Below are positions 22,961 to 36,026 of a stretch of 64,000 nt of DNA, one piece after another; position 1 is the first letter of the stretch, and each line of letters starts with the position of its first letter. The DNA comes from Ignelater luminosus. Lineage: Eukaryota > Arthropoda > Insecta > Coleoptera > Elateridae. The notes beneath the pieces are model-generated. The model had not been told where the DNA came from. It saw only the letters and a list, made by a program, of their open reading frames with translations, and ran no database searches. A program made the position numbers and the translations under genes. The stretch is from contig VTPC01091013.1 in the NCBI GenBank assembly GCA_011009095.1, forward strand, positions 40,196 to 104,195, written 5' to 3'.

Positions 22961-25900
22961 TTAAAATTGCTGTCCGCGGGACGACATAACAAATTCTGTG
23001 TCTGAGCAATAGATTGCGTAACAATACAGCACTTTACTGCACAAACATGTTGGTTTATTGTCTAATTTATCCAAAGCACAGAAAATTGCTATCCGAAGAT
23101 ATTCAGACAGTTCCGCCCGTTATTGGGATTTTGAAAACAAAATAGAGAGATAACAATAGGTTATGTTTGCATTTGTTTTTGAAATATTTCCCAAAATGAA
23201 TGTTTCCAACTTTTGCTTTTTGACGATGACCTCCTTGATATTACAAATCTTTAGTCAAATCATGAAGAAGCCATGGGACAAACCTGCTTTCAAGGTAAAC
23301 TACTAAAAACTTTGTTTTGAAGATCTAAGGTTACATGGTGTAGTGCATTACTAAAATCTACACAGAATCTTCTATCGAACCATAACAAAATCAAATTCAA
23401 AGAATAAATCTAATGAGTGTTTTGGAAAACCAAAACGTCACATAGAAGTTTTGCCGAATTTAGGAATTCTAATATTAAAAAAGCTATGACAAAAAAAAGG
23501 AATTATGTTTTTTAGACTTACCTAGTCAACTGCTTACAATCTAAGGGCTGATCTGTTAATTGACACAACTAGGTGGCGAGGGATGTCAAACAGAAAGCAA
23601 AAGGTTGAAAGTGTGCTGCCTTATAATCAGTTTTGTTTTTGCGGCAATACGCAACGCTTGACAGAGGTGGTGAACAACGCAACTCCTTATCATTTAAGTT
23701 TCACTTGGTTTACTCTTTAGTGTCAATAACCTTAAAGTGATTCAAACTTAGTTGCGCGCTAATTACTTGCGTCACGAGAATTTATAAATCAAGCGCTGCG
23801 TTATCACGTTCTTGTGTTGCATTATACATTTCATGTGGAAACTTTACATGAATATACAAATCGGTCTTGTGTGTTTTTATGATATGGGTATCTCATTCTC
23901 AATGACTGCAACTGTACGTATGAAATGATATTGTCTTTGCAAGAAAAATCCATCAGAGAAATGAAGAAAACATAAAAACCAAGGTAGCACAGGTGCCTCA
24001 TTAAGTGTAATTATGTATTTTCTTCATTTAAGACAATCCCTAGAAAATTGCCTACATAATTAAAAAATCTAAGTTCTATCTATTTTCGTAACGTAACTTT
24101 TTTCATTTTAATTTATAGAGAATAATAGCAAGGTATTTTGAAAGATGCAAAATAATTATTTAATCTGAAAATGGAATAATTATGGACATTTATAAGGAAG
24201 AAAAGTAGGGCAAGTTCGAGGATAAAATTTAATTGAATTACTTGTTAAATTAAAAAAACGCGTCAAAAGCAACGTAACTAATTATTATTAAAAGAAATAA
24301 GAAATGATGACGAAAGTAACTTTAACGTACTTAACGGTTTAATTTATTGAGCATATAATAAGATACGCGGCTCTTTAACTCGTAAAGAATATTCATGATG
24401 TTTCTAAACTTGTTTTGATCTTTAAAGTTAAAAGTTTCAAAGAAAGTTAATGTCGAAGCACTTTATTAAACGAAACTTCATCTTCTGTTTTGCCTATATA
24501 ATATCCTTCTGCAAAACATCATTTAAATTTAGTAACTAATTGACTTTACCCTACACCGAACATGGTAATAGGGATTTGATAATATATACATATATATATA
24601 TATATAGTATATAACTAATTGACTTAAAGTTTGTGTTAGTGTTAATATATTTCAATTAATTAAATGTTGATTTTGCAAAGTATTTTTAATTTAAATTCCA
24701 TTTCGAAGTGGTTGCGGTGTTTTTAGATAAATAAAACAAAAATCCGGCAAAAACATCTATTTCGCCTGATTACATATAACGACATAACCTGAGTTGAAGT
24801 TAACAAAAAGGAAATCAACAGCCGCATATATCTTCGCCACTGGAAAATCTGAAATGGTTGGTAGAAAAAAAAAACAAACAAAATTTTAGCTTGACTAATG
24901 AAACGTTCAGAGGCTTTTCTGATAGAAGTAGAAGATGGTGGTGGAATCAATACCTAAATGGACGTAAGTAACATCAGAAAGAAACGTATCGGGTAAAAAG
25001 CGAATAACAAGCACGGAACACGATCTGATAAGTACGCCCTTCAAGGCGCTGATGAGACCGCCAGACAGAGAAGTTGTTCCAAAAGCCTCCTTGTGTTATA
25101 GATTTTAGATTTTTTGCTCCAGAAAGTACGTCGCCGAGTTAGTGAATTGACTTATTAGAGTGAAACGCTGCTACATAAATGGTTCGTTGCTCTTCGTTAC
25201 GAGATCATCTCCTTTATTTATTTTTAAGGGGTTTTATTTCAATCTTAATAAACAATCAGGTTTGTTTTGTTTACATATTAATACCACGTTTCTCATTTTC
25301 TTATCAATAGTTATATATGCAATTAGTCGATAATTTCTACTTTTTTAATATAATATGCAGGTTGTTATTCATATTACGTTTTAATTATTAAAAAAATAAG
25401 ATAAGAAGTCCTAGGTTTAGAGGAGCCGAATGTGGTACGAATAACAAACTATTAGTAGCTAATCTTGCGTCTTCATGGTATCAACTTACAAAAAAGAAAA
25501 ATAATGATCTGGAAAATAAGGGAAATAATAACAAAGAAGTTCGACTTACAACGTATTTACCGCATTACCAAGATTAGATGAATTTGATTTTGACAAAGAT
25601 TACATGTTGTAATGATATGTTATAACATCAATGTAATGATTTCCACAACATTTAATTATAGTCTTATTTCATGGGCCGAAATTGAATTTTATTTATCAAA
25701 ATTTTAAATTAATGTCAAAAAATGTTTGTTAATTATAGGTTAATGGTTATGACATTAACTTGTGTCAATGAGATTCGTCAGCTTCTATTATGAACGTCAA
25801 GATATGTTTGTCAAAAAAATTTATAAATTGATAATGATCAACTCATTCAAAGAATTTTTACATTTTTTTTTATCTAACTATAATAACTACACAGTTTTAT

Positions 25901-26329
25901 TATTTTAACTTTCTTCCTTTTTTAGTAGTTAAGATTTTACTTTATTTTTTATTTTATTTCTAATTATACCACCTATAAACTTTAGTAGGTCCTCTTCCTC
26001 TTCTTGGAATCCTTTGTTCACCTTTATAGCACTCAGTCTCGTCTTCTCACAATTTTGCACTTTGTATCTCATCCAATAATTGTTCACCACAGTGAAATTG
26101 GGAACGCTCACCAAGTCACTCTACTCATTTGCTTCCTTCCTCATTTTTCCATTTACTGTACTGATTCTTTCTTCATTTCCATTTGGTCTCTCTTTGTCGT
26201 TTTTTTTTTGTTTTAGTCAATTAATGATAAATTAAAGTCCATTTATTTGGTATACCTTATTTTATTTTATTTTTGATGTACTTTTCTTGTGATAACATGT
26301 CACATTGCACATAAACCGCAATAAACATA
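22961..26329. other. AT-rich intron sequence
   Basis: No gene was recognised. It contains a (TA)n tract and short direct repeats near 24533-24625, and T-rich low-complexity sequence at 25860-26220. Confidence 0.5.
24533..24625 (+). repeat. 14-base direct repeats flanking a short (TA)-tailed insert
   Basis: TAACTAATTGACTT occurs at 24533-24546 and again at 24612-24625. The 65 bases between end in a (TA)n run. This is the pattern of a severely 5'-truncated retroposed insertion with its target duplication; chance duplication is also possible. Confidence 0.5.
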
Positions 26330-26457
26330 ACAGAAACCATAAATATAACAAATCTTAAGAACCATTCACATAAAAATCTTAATAACCATATACATAAACA
26401 TCTTAACAACCATACAAATAACGAATATTAATAACCATTTACAAAAATAATCTTAAG
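26330..26457 (+). repeat. Degenerate ~25-base tandem repeat
   Basis: About five units of the form (A/T)AACCAT-(A/T)-ACA(A/T)AA-ATCTTA occur in a row. They are AT-rich and diverged from each other, and directly abut the 166-base repeat at 26460. Confidence 0.7.
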
Positions 26458-26459
26458 AC

Positions 26460-26625
26460 AATTTCGTTTTTAGCAAATATCTAGTAAGCCGTAAACTTTT
26501 TTGATAAAACAAAAGCATAAGTAAACTGATCTCCAAAATAGCCAAATCTTTTCTAATTTAACCGACTTCGTATCTCTTACAATTTCCGAGATTCCAATAG
26601 TGAGCATCGAAATGTGGACACACTG
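26460..26625 (+). repeat. 166-base repeat, solo end of a TA-flanked non-autonomous element
   Basis: It is the same length as, and highly similar to, 37252-37417 and the inverse of 36572-36737. It begins AATTTCGTTTTTAGCAAATA and ends GTGGACACACTG followed by TA. Unlike the pair at 36572-37417, no inverted partner is present nearby. Confidence 0.85.
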
Positions 26626-29374
26626 TATAATAAATTAAAAGGTAAGTTCCAATAATAATTCTTCTTTGTTATTGTTTGCATGTGCAAGTTTTTTTTTAAT
26701 GCTTATTAGAATTTTTGGGCAGTCAACTATTTGCTAAGGAGCTAAATTAGAAAACCCGGTATGGTAATTAAAGTACACGTAATTTCCATAGTTCCTATAC
26801 TTTCATACGAAAAAACCTTTGAAACGCAAAGCAAAATTGAAACAGTGAAGATTAGATTGTTTCACAAAATGTCACCAAAAAATAAATGAAAACAACGTAA
26901 ACCAATATCCATAATCAGAAGTGCTTAATATGCAATAGCTAAACATAATTGGGTGACACTACTATTATTCCAAGCTCCACATATAAGCGTCGTGTCATGT
27001 TGTCAGAGAAACGACGTAGAGAACATGCAAAAGAGACTTTGGTAAAGTAACTGAGGTGAAAATACAAAGCCAAACTAATTTACCCTTTGTTGGACTGATG
27101 AATGAACTCGAGCACCATACTGAGAAGGCATGCACATTATTAATTGCAAAAGCTCGAATTCGTCATTCGATTATACTTTATCGTGGACGAAAACGGTTCA
27201 TGTTTCCGCGGTTTCGGGTTTTGATATTAACCGTTTAGAAGGGGTGTTAATGCGATACGTGCACGGGGTTTACTAGCGTTTTGATAATAAATAGGGTAAT
27301 ATCTGAAACACCAGCAGTTAACAGCTTATTTTTGTTAGTTCTTAACAAATCTTCATTTAAATATTATTTTTTACATTATGTAAAATATTAATAAAAATCG
27401 ATAAATCGTAATGGTAGACCTCAACAAAATAGGATTTAATCCAGACGTTTTATTATTCACCTCGAATACTGAAAACCAGACAATTTCGAATCAATAGCGT
27501 CAACTCCGATTTTTAATTTCCAACAAAACTTTATGAGAGAAACATTTAAGGTTTTTTTATAACTCATAAAAAAGGGGCATAAAAAAGGGAAGGGGACTAA
27601 AAAACATTATCCTTCTAGGTTTATACGATTTCTTTGTCTGAAAATACAATTATAATTAAAGGGTCTTCTTGTATTAAAATAACAATGTCATCAACAAAAA
27701 GATAACCATTTTGCAGGTTTTATAGATACGAAAAGGAAGAGGACACAATTAATATAACTTGGGATCCTACTAAAACATAAAAGTAATAAAGTTCAGAAAA
27801 ACAAGGTTGAAAGTAAACTTGTCCGATCAATATCAATCTCTTACCATATTATTTTAAATAGGAAAGCAGATGACACTTATAATAATGAAGTACTAACTAC
27901 ATATAATGAAACTAAAGATTCTAAATGAGAAAAACGATGAGCTTGCACCTCACTGTCCTAATTTCTCTTAGTTAAAACCAAGTTTTATGATATTCTTTTG
28001 GTTTTCCATCATTAGCAAAAGTACAGAATTTCTTATCTTCTCGAGAGACTGTCAAGCCATTATTATCCTCTCGAAATAATAAAAAGGGAAAAATCATGGA
28101 TTTATGTTCTGTTCAAAGATTGCTGTCTACAGTACAGTGTGGATATTTGCAATGGGCCTAAAGAGCAGAATTTCCTCCGATTTACACCAAATATGCAAAA
28201 TCTCTTTGTGCCAAAAGCGACGTAATTTGATAACTTCGTTCCCAAAATTGATGGCTATTCAAGCAATTCAGTAATTGCTGATTACACTTGAGCAATTGCT
28301 AAGTCAAGATTCTCATATAAGCGTCTGTTTACAAACCCAAGTTGACAAAGGTGACGATAAATGGTTTTTCTAGAGGGGATAGTTTACGCACATTCTTGGA
28401 TGAAGCTTCAAGAAGAAATCCAGTCTCTACAATAGAAAACCAGAAAACCTTCTGGACCTTGGTCAATCTTGGAGACTAATACCACGCTTAAGAAAATTAT
28501 AAGCAACATTCTTAAACTGCTGTTAAACTTTGTTCTTTAAAGATTTTCACAGCTATAAATGAGGTAGGTACGGCTGAGTCAATCTCACCATTGCGTGAAA
28601 TTAATTAGCTTGGAAACATGTTTCTCGAAACATCAATGGAAATTTGTGCAATATAGCGAGTGGCACCATCTTGCTAAAACCATAACTTTCTATTTTATGA
28701 AGAATAGGGTAGCTAAAGGAAATAACGTTATGCAGGTCACAACGCCGCCTGTATTAAAATATCTAGTTTGAAAATATCCCGAAAGCGTCAGCACCTCACA
28801 AAGTGGCTAATATAAGAGGGAGAACTTTCTTGCACGTGCTTGTAGTGCTCTTGAAGTATTTTCGCCCTCCGTGCAAGTTGAGAAGCAACTTATGTAAGCT
28901 AATGTATTAAAACTGAGCCTGAATATTTACTCCCAGATAAAGCACCAGCATTTATTAATTTAATTGGTATAGTGCTAAAGCACGTTCTTAAGTGAGTTGA
29001 GGATAAAAAAGAATTTTAAAATCAAATAAATATTTTTGACTATAATTAAATTTTAATTCAATATCGTCAGCTTATTCTGCAAATGTCGTAATTCCGGTTT
29101 TGTCAAAATTGAAATTTATAAAGAAATGCTAAAAAATATCACAGTCTTCTTTTTTCATTAATAATTAAGGCCTTTAAATAGCTTGGAGCATCATAAAATG
29201 CAACTAAATAAAATTTGTTGTACAGATCATAAATATTATGTTTTAGTCTCTCCTGTAAAACTGAGGTTTTGGTACTTACGATATTTGCAGATTAAGCCGA
29301 CGATATGGCGTATGCAGTTAATAACGGCAGACCTTCTAAATTCTTTACATTTAGGTGACCATATTGATTAGCCC
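26626..29374. other. AT-rich intron sequence
   Basis: No gene or element was recognised. Reverse reading near 28310-28450 gives a short helix-turn-helix-like string, judged insufficient. Confidence 0.5.
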
Positions 29375-30488
29375 TGTCAGAATTTCTGTGCGCAATGCGA
29401 TTCGGAAGAAATGTTGTACATGCTGCAAGAACTTTTAATATTCTAAGTAAAACTCTCCATAATCAGACTACTAAACATGAAGGCAAGGAACCAATCAGGA
29501 AATTTGGCCAGAATCTCATTTTAATTCAGATATCGAACGTCAACTGAAGGAAAGATGTTACTTTGATGTTACAAAAAAGCTATTTTACGAGAAGATTGTT
29601 GAGACCAACAATGCCTTTGGACATTAAAACTTTACTTAAAGATGGCCCAGCAGGAAGATACTGATTTGAAAACTCCTACCTTCAAGGGGAGCCCATAGTA
29701 TTTTTCAAAGAAGTATATGAAATGGCTGACCAACTGGCAGCGAGTTTTCCATAACTCAAATAAAGGCTTTCTGCGAATTCCTACGACATTTCAACCATTT
29801 CTGGTCTCCCGAAAACTGTCTTTATCCTGAATGGCCAGAGAAGTCATATGGATGTTGTCGTATTAGAAGCAGAAGTACTAGGGACCAAGATATTGTGTCT
29901 ACCTGCTCACTACAGTCATTAGCTTCAGCTCTAGAAAAGAAAGGTTTCTTCAAGTCCCTGAAGGTATATTAGAATGAGGTTGCCGACAGCCTCCGACGAC
30001 ATCATCCGAGAAGGCCTTTTGGTAAACTACAGTTCCCAAAGCTCTTTTCTGAAGCATGGTACCAATCTGCAACTCCTGTTAATACTGCCTTTGGATTCTT
30101 CCCTTAAAATCTCAGAAACTGCTTTTGCTACCAGTTCTGTGTCTGAGAGATCAATTCTGCAGGTCACGTTGTCACCCCATAGCCAACTTCGGAGAATTTT
30201 AGAGAAATTTCCACTTCAAAGTCTCCTCTCTCCTTCAAAAGTTAACAGGAACGCTGCCAAGAGAAGACCAATAAATGCTAAAGCAACGTTCTTGAATAGA
30301 GAGTTGTCCAACACCGAATCTCCTTCAAAATCACGTCTTGCAGACTCTAACAAAAACAACCGAGGAAGTAGCCTGTGAAGGTTCGTAATAAGGATCTGTA
30401 CTGTGGTGACTGTGAAGAATTCTGTTTTTAGATTCAGTGCATCAAATGTAAAACCCAATGGCAAGAAACATGCTGCAGTGTGTGTTGA
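29375..30488 (+). pseudogene. pogo/Tigger-like (DDE_1) transposase remnant with Cys-rich tail
   Basis: The start reads MRFGRNVVHAARTFNILSKT, a Psq-type helix-turn-helix as in pogo transposases. The middle is scrambled and the first catalytic Asp region is missing. Later come FILNGQRSH (family DxHxSH, with Asp changed to Asn), LCLPAHYSH, FFKSLKVY, then EVADSLRRHHP and KLFSEAWYQSATPVNTAFGF, which is the family's AW..A.TP.N...GF block. A basic linker (SPSKVNRNAAKRRP) precedes a C-terminal CGDC...IQCIKCK...CC pattern, a PHD-like Cys cluster found at the end of many insect pogo-like proteins. Multiple stops and at least three frame changes make it inactive. No inverted ends were located. Confidence 0.7.
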
Positions 30489-31856
30489 AATTAGGATTCT
30501 GTCGATTACGTGAGAAAGGTAGAAACTTCAAGCGACCTTGAGCAAAGATGGTAATCCTGTTTCACATTGTCATTATTCGTAAATATTAATAATGCTTTTC
30601 TGTACATTAAAATATCTTAATGTTGAGTTGATTTCTTTAATTTAATACAGTAAACTGTTTATTGTCAGGAATTCAAGGTCATTATCGGAACAGCATTAGT
30701 TTTACGTCTTTCTGATTGAATAATTTTGCTGTCAAAATACAGATAATTATCTAAATGTGTGGCGTTATTTCTTTTATTTGAGCATTTTTGAATTTTGTAA
30801 TCCTTCTAGGTTATTCTTCGTCCCAAGGTCGACAATCTAGTTCATTCATGTGACCAGATAAATAAAGATGTAGTTATCAGACATGCCTGAATTATTGAAG
30901 ACCTACATGCAGATATCACTTCAGAACTGCTGAAATGCTTTGCAAAACTGCACTCCTGAAGACAAACCATACGGTGAGAGTCTGCATGATTTGGATCCGA
31001 AAACAACAGCTCTATCTGATAAGTTCAATGCCACAATGCCAAGCGCGACGAGCCGTGGATTTTGGTTCACCGTCTGCCTTACCATTTGGACACTTCCTGG
31101 TGTTCGTATTTTGTAAAGCCACGTCAAGAATTGTTTGGAACTTGCCATTTCAAGATTTTACGAGTAAGAACTTTGCCATTTCAAGATTTTACAAGTAAGA
31201 ACTTTGCCATGTCGCGGAATGTTAAACTACAGTTATAGACTCGGCCACGTACGCATGGTTCCTAAAAGTTGTTTTTTGCTCATAAGCGTTATTCTCTGGG
31301 AATTTGTCAAAAGTCACTATTGCACTTTTTATTAGAAAGGTGGATCTCGAAACTTTAGCTAAACATGTCAATGTAGCTGACGGAAGCAAATTGCCGAGGA
31401 AAAATCTACTAGCCAGCTTAGATTTTGAAATGGCAACAGATAAACTACGAAATGTATACTCTTCTACAACTTATGCCTATATAATATCAACGGTTTTGTT
31501 TCTATACTAAGGAAAGAGTCTTGGAACATATGTTTTGCTTTAAAGAGACTTTTTCTTCCCATACAATACTGATGGGGGTCTTCATGTACATTATATTCAG
31601 GTACGTAACTAGATTATCGTCGTTAGGTGGGTTCACTACTTCTTCTTTACGATGTTCTTTTCTAATGATGTAATTGTTTAGAAAATAGTCTGACTCACTC
31701 TTGATAACGTGCCTCATTATATTGGTTAAATGTTCTAAACTGTTCACAAAAAAAAAAACCAAACAAAAAAAGATCGCCAAATTATTTTTTCATCAATACA
31801 ATTGTCTTGACAAATTAGAGTAGTGTGGTGCATTCATTGTTCTATCTTTAAGAATA
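30489..31856. other. Intron sequence between pogo and mariner remnants
   Basis: No gene was recognised. It holds a 2-copy tandem duplication at 31141-31201. Confidence 0.5.
31141..31201 (+). repeat. ~31-base tandem duplication
   Basis: The string TTGCCATTTCAAGATTTTAC followed by (G/A)AGTAAGAAC occurs twice in a row with one substitution; a third partial unit (TTTGCCAT) follows. Confidence 0.85.
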
Positions 31857-31884
31857 CGAGGGTGGTCTGAAAAGTTTCCGACCT
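31857..31884 (+). repeat. Mariner left terminal inverted repeat
   Basis: 28 bases, perfect inverse of 33122-33149; preceded by TA. Confidence 0.95.
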
Positions 31885-32034
31885 CAACGTGAAGATGGCA
31901 GCACTCGTAAATAAAAGCTACTAAATTTCGTTGTTCATCTGTTGACAGTTACTCACCAAAGTTTCAGCCATTTTGGACGCGCAGTTTTAATGTAACAGTC
32001 GTTTGAGTGAGTTGATGTGAGTTTTTTTGTGAAA

Positions 32035-33084
32035 ATGGACAAAATCGAGTATCGAGCTGTCATTAAATATTTGTTTTTGAAAGGTAATACGCCTTCGCAA
32101 ATAAAAGATGAGTTGGATTCTGTGTATGGGGACTCTGCACTATCATTTACCACAGTGAAGTTTTGGGCTGCTGAATTTAAACGAGGCCGTAAGAGCTTGG
32201 GAGACGATGAACGTTCGGGACGTCCAAAAACTGCAACCACCGACGAAAACATCGCCAAAGTTCACCAAATGGTGCTAGACGACCGCCGAATTAAAGTGAG
32301 AGAGATAGCAGAGGTTATGAACATGTCAAAAGAACGTGTTTGTCACATATTAAATAAACATTTAGGCATGAGAAAGCTGTCCGCGCGTTGGGTGCCGCGT
32401 TTGCTCACGTTACACCAAAAACGTGTTCGAATGAATATTTCCAACGCTCTTTTGGCGCAGTTTAGGCGAAATAAATCCGAGTTTTGGCGCCGATTAATTA
32501 CTGTAGATGAAACTTGGATACGCCATTATACGCCCGAAACAAAAATACAGTCCAAACAGTGGACTGCAAAGGAGGAACCGGCTCTAAAAAAAGCAAAAAC
32601 TGTTTTTTCGGCTGGGAAAGTGATGGCGACTGTTTTTTGGGATAGTCATGGAGTTATTTTAATCGATTATCTTCAAAAAGGAAAAACCATTACAGGAGCA
32701 TACATACATCATTACTTGACAAGCTGAAGGCAGAACTTGCAAAAAAACGGCCACATTTGCAGAAAAAGATAATCCTGTTTCACCAAGACAACGCACCGTC
32801 TCACACCTCAGCGGTTGCCATGGCGACAATCCACGAATTACGGTTTGAACTGCTTGACCATCCGCCTTACTCACCAGATCTAGCCCCAAGCGACTTCTTT
32901 TTGTTCCCTCATCTAAAAATTGCGCTCGGAGGACAAAGATTTTCGTCAAATGAAGAGGCAATCACCTTCGTGAACAATTATTTTGCAGAGAAAAAATGCC
33001 GAGTACTATTTGGACGGGTTACAGAGATGGGAGCATCGCTGGGAGAAGTGTGTAGAGTTACAAGGAGACTATGTTGAAAAATAA
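32035..33084 (+). pseudogene. Mariner transposase (DD34D) with two frameshifts
   Basis: The ATG at 32035 (MDKIEY) is preferred over an upstream GTG. Residues 1-120 hold the paired helix-turn-helix domains with GRP and ARWVPR linker motifs. TVDETW places the first catalytic Asp at residue 158. The first frame ends at 32727. Between about 32701 and 32715 a small indel (in a CATACATACATCAT run) shifts the frame, and the text resumes LLDKLKAELAKK. The second Asp is in FHQDNAPSH and the third in PPYSPDLAPSDFF, 34 residues apart, so the triad is DD34D. A second frameshift in the A-run at 32991-32996 moves the C-terminus (YYLDG, QGDYVEK) to the next frame, with TAA at 33082-33084. No stop occurs when the three frames are followed. 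The subfamily is not assigned. Confidence 0.92.
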
Positions 33085-33121
33085 AAAAAAATTTTCAGAA
33101 AAAATGTCTTGTATCTTTGTT

Positions 33122-33149
33122 AGGTCGGAAACTTTTCAGACCACCCTCG
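33122..33149 (-). repeat. Mariner right terminal inverted repeat
   Basis: 28 bases, perfect inverse of 31857-31884; followed by TA. Confidence 0.95.
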
Positions 33150-36026
33150 TAATTGAGCTACTCCATCAATTCATTTAAAATTGACACACTGTACTCTTGA
33201 TGCTGTTATAACATATCAAGACTTTGGAAGTGCCTTTTAATCGAGGAAGATCCAGAACGTTTGTACATTTGGCTTGACTAATCAGATTTGTCGAAAAGCT
33301 AATTCTATATAAGTAGTGAGGCAAAATTTTGCAAAAAGAACTTATGAAGTAAGAATAGGAGAGGAGGATATTTTTCATTAAAAAATTGGCAAGACACAGA
33401 TTTTACGATGTCGTTAGTTCTAATTTTAGATAAAGACAATTCAAGTTTAATAAATCTTAATGAAGGTTCAGACACGTTTCGTAGCAAAGTTTTCTTAAAA
33501 GAACAGTCTTCATTACTCACTAAACAAATAACATTCAAACCTCCTCCTATATACTATAAAGGAATTAATTAACCGGAATATCTATTCAACAAATTTCTGA
33601 AATTAATGTATACCCGAGTAATCAAACGTTCTAAAGGATAAAGAACGTGATACGTGCTACTAGTTCCTTGCTTTAATAAACTTCCTAGAAGATTAGGACA
33701 ACTATTTATAGAAGCTTTATGCTTATAACCCTGCAAGAACTAAGTTGAAGTTGTAAAAGATGTTGATGAACGATGAATAAATTCGACATAATCCCAAGTT
33801 TACTGCGATATGCCCCCCAAGTGCTTTTAAACCACATGTTTACAATTAGGAAATTTAAATTTTCATCGAATAGAGATTTTGCTCAAAACTTGCGGTTAAG
33901 AAAATTCTAGTTCGGAAATTTCTTCAAAAACCTGTTTATAGCAATACAGAATTAGGAAATATTAATCCGGTAAACCCCCCACTAATTAATATGCTATTTG
34001 TAAGTAAAAGAAATGAGATGATAATAGAACTGATATTTTCTCGTAGTGAATCAAAAAGAGAAGACAATAACGCTTTCTTTACACTTAAAAGTTTTATCTT
34101 GTATAAAACGGATAAACCTGCAACAAATTACAGTTTTAAATGCAATTTAAAAAGTAATTTTCATTAATTATAATATTCATCATTTTTATAAAACTTCGGG
34201 ATAAAGGCGAGGATAAAAGTAAAGATAAAGGAATATCTTTACTTTTTTATCTTCCTAAAGTTAAGCTCTCTTGGAAACTCGTTCCTGGGTAATTTCCCAA
34301 CATACCAAAACTGTATTTCCTTGAGTGTTCAACGGCCTAAGCCCAAATTTGCATACAAAATAACGCGGGATCGATAAACAACCCCGCTAGGAGGGAAGAA
34401 CGGATGAGACAACGAAGTGTCTCACTTACAGTGTTTATGTAGCGTAAAACATACGTTAAATAACCGTCAGATAGTGCGATCTAACTTAATGATCACTAAT
34501 TACGTTCGTTGCAACGTTCGCCAATAATCGTTATACACCGACACGAAATTACTTCTCCTGATCCTTCTCAGAAGGATCGCATTATCTATATGAAGACACT
34601 TTACCGATTTTAATTATCATTAACTAAAAATTTGCCTCGTTAAACAGTTTAAATTTTATAGTTACTCTTTTGAAGTCGAAAATTTTTCTTGTTGTAAAAA
34701 TGATCGATTTTACAAAAACATTAAAATAAAAAAGTTATTAAAAAGGATATATAGAAGATTTTATTTTGATTAAAAGAGAAAACTGTAAAAATACACGAGG
34801 GAGCTGAAAAACACATTACGGTATCTAATTTTCTTCTTATGTCTTCGATATTCTCCCTTAATTCTATTATGTACTGTAATATTCAACATTATCTCCTTCC
34901 CTCTGACACTTCGTGTTAACTAAGATATACCTAACTAATACATGAGGAATTAATGGATGATAGACAACATCAGCAGGGGGATATATTGATTCTAAGAAGC
35001 TTATGACTACTGAAATCTACAGGTTATAGAAAAATTTATCTTTCCCTTTCATCATGTTCTTAATTTATTTTAGTGTAAAACTTATTTTAATTCCGAGAAG
35101 ATAATCAGTTAGAAATAGTTCATATTCAATTGTATTAGCACTTCTTATAAATATTTAAACATTATAAATGGCCTGTAACCTAAAAATAGAAGTATTTTAG
35201 ATGCAGTACTGCACCGTTACTATTACTTCTTCCTTTTTCAATTTATTTTATTATTTTAAATAGTTAATTATAATCAAACATTAATTTTTTAAATTAAATC
35301 TCAACAGATTTTTGAAGAAGTAAGAATAAATTAAATTTACTTCTATCTGGCTTCAATTAAATAACATCCTATAGCTATAATCATAAAATCACAAAATCTC
35401 AACAAACTAATTATTCAGCTAGCTGCTGAAAATAGCAAATTACAAAATCTTGATGGATAAATTGATGAAAAAAATAAAGTCATACATCCAGAATTTTAAT
35501 GGTGTTCTAAACATTCATAAGAAAAGTTAGAATTAATTAGAATTGCAGCATTTAATCAAAAAATAACAAACAACAAAAAATAAACAGTAAAAAGCCCTAA
35601 CCAACATGATATCTTTACAATAATATAATGTAAACTATGTTTACGTTTATAGAACGTCTATGCCCTCCAGTAATTGTAAACTAAAATAACAGAATGCGAA
35701 TAATATAAATGTATTTTACTTCTTTCACAAAACGAATGGAAACTCCTAACAATAATATCTCGGTTTAGGATCCTTCTCTATTATATTATACTTCACGCCG
35801 AATAAATAGACAGTAAAGTAATTATAGGAAATGCCAAATAAGATCTGCAATATCACGTAAGGTGCTGTCTTTGCATGTGTGTGCGTAAGTTGAGTGCATG
35901 TGGTTGAATAACAAACTCATGATGTGTGCTAATGTCAGTTAACAAAAATGCTGACCTATTTTTTGATACGCCCTGTATAATATGAAAACTCGCTAGTATG
36001 TAAGAAGGAAGAAGCTTTTTACTTAC
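33150..36026. other. Intron sequence up to the semaphorin donor
   Basis: No gene was recognised. 34260-34600 is GC-richer than the surrounding AT-rich DNA and could be a conserved regulatory block or an unidentified relic. The donor of the 36027 exon is at the right edge. Confidence 0.5.

Larger units (their letters stand above)
31857..33149 (+). mobile_element. Mariner element, nearly full length (1,293 bp), TA duplication
   Basis: Perfect 28-base inverted ends lie at 31857-31884 and 33122-33149, beginning CGAGGGTGGTCTGAAAAG. TA dinucleotides flank them at 31855-31856 and 33150-33151. The length, ends and single transposase-derived frame are those of a canonical mariner. Identical ends and few coding defects suggest the youngest insertion in the window. 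Confidence 0.95.

Noticed and set aside
28310..28450. Reverse-strand string resembling a helix-turn-helix (TIYRHLCQLGF)
   Set aside because: Only one short motif with stops on both sides and no other transposase block nearby.
31953..32258. Minus-strand 101-codon frame
   Set aside because: Antisense to the mariner transposase.
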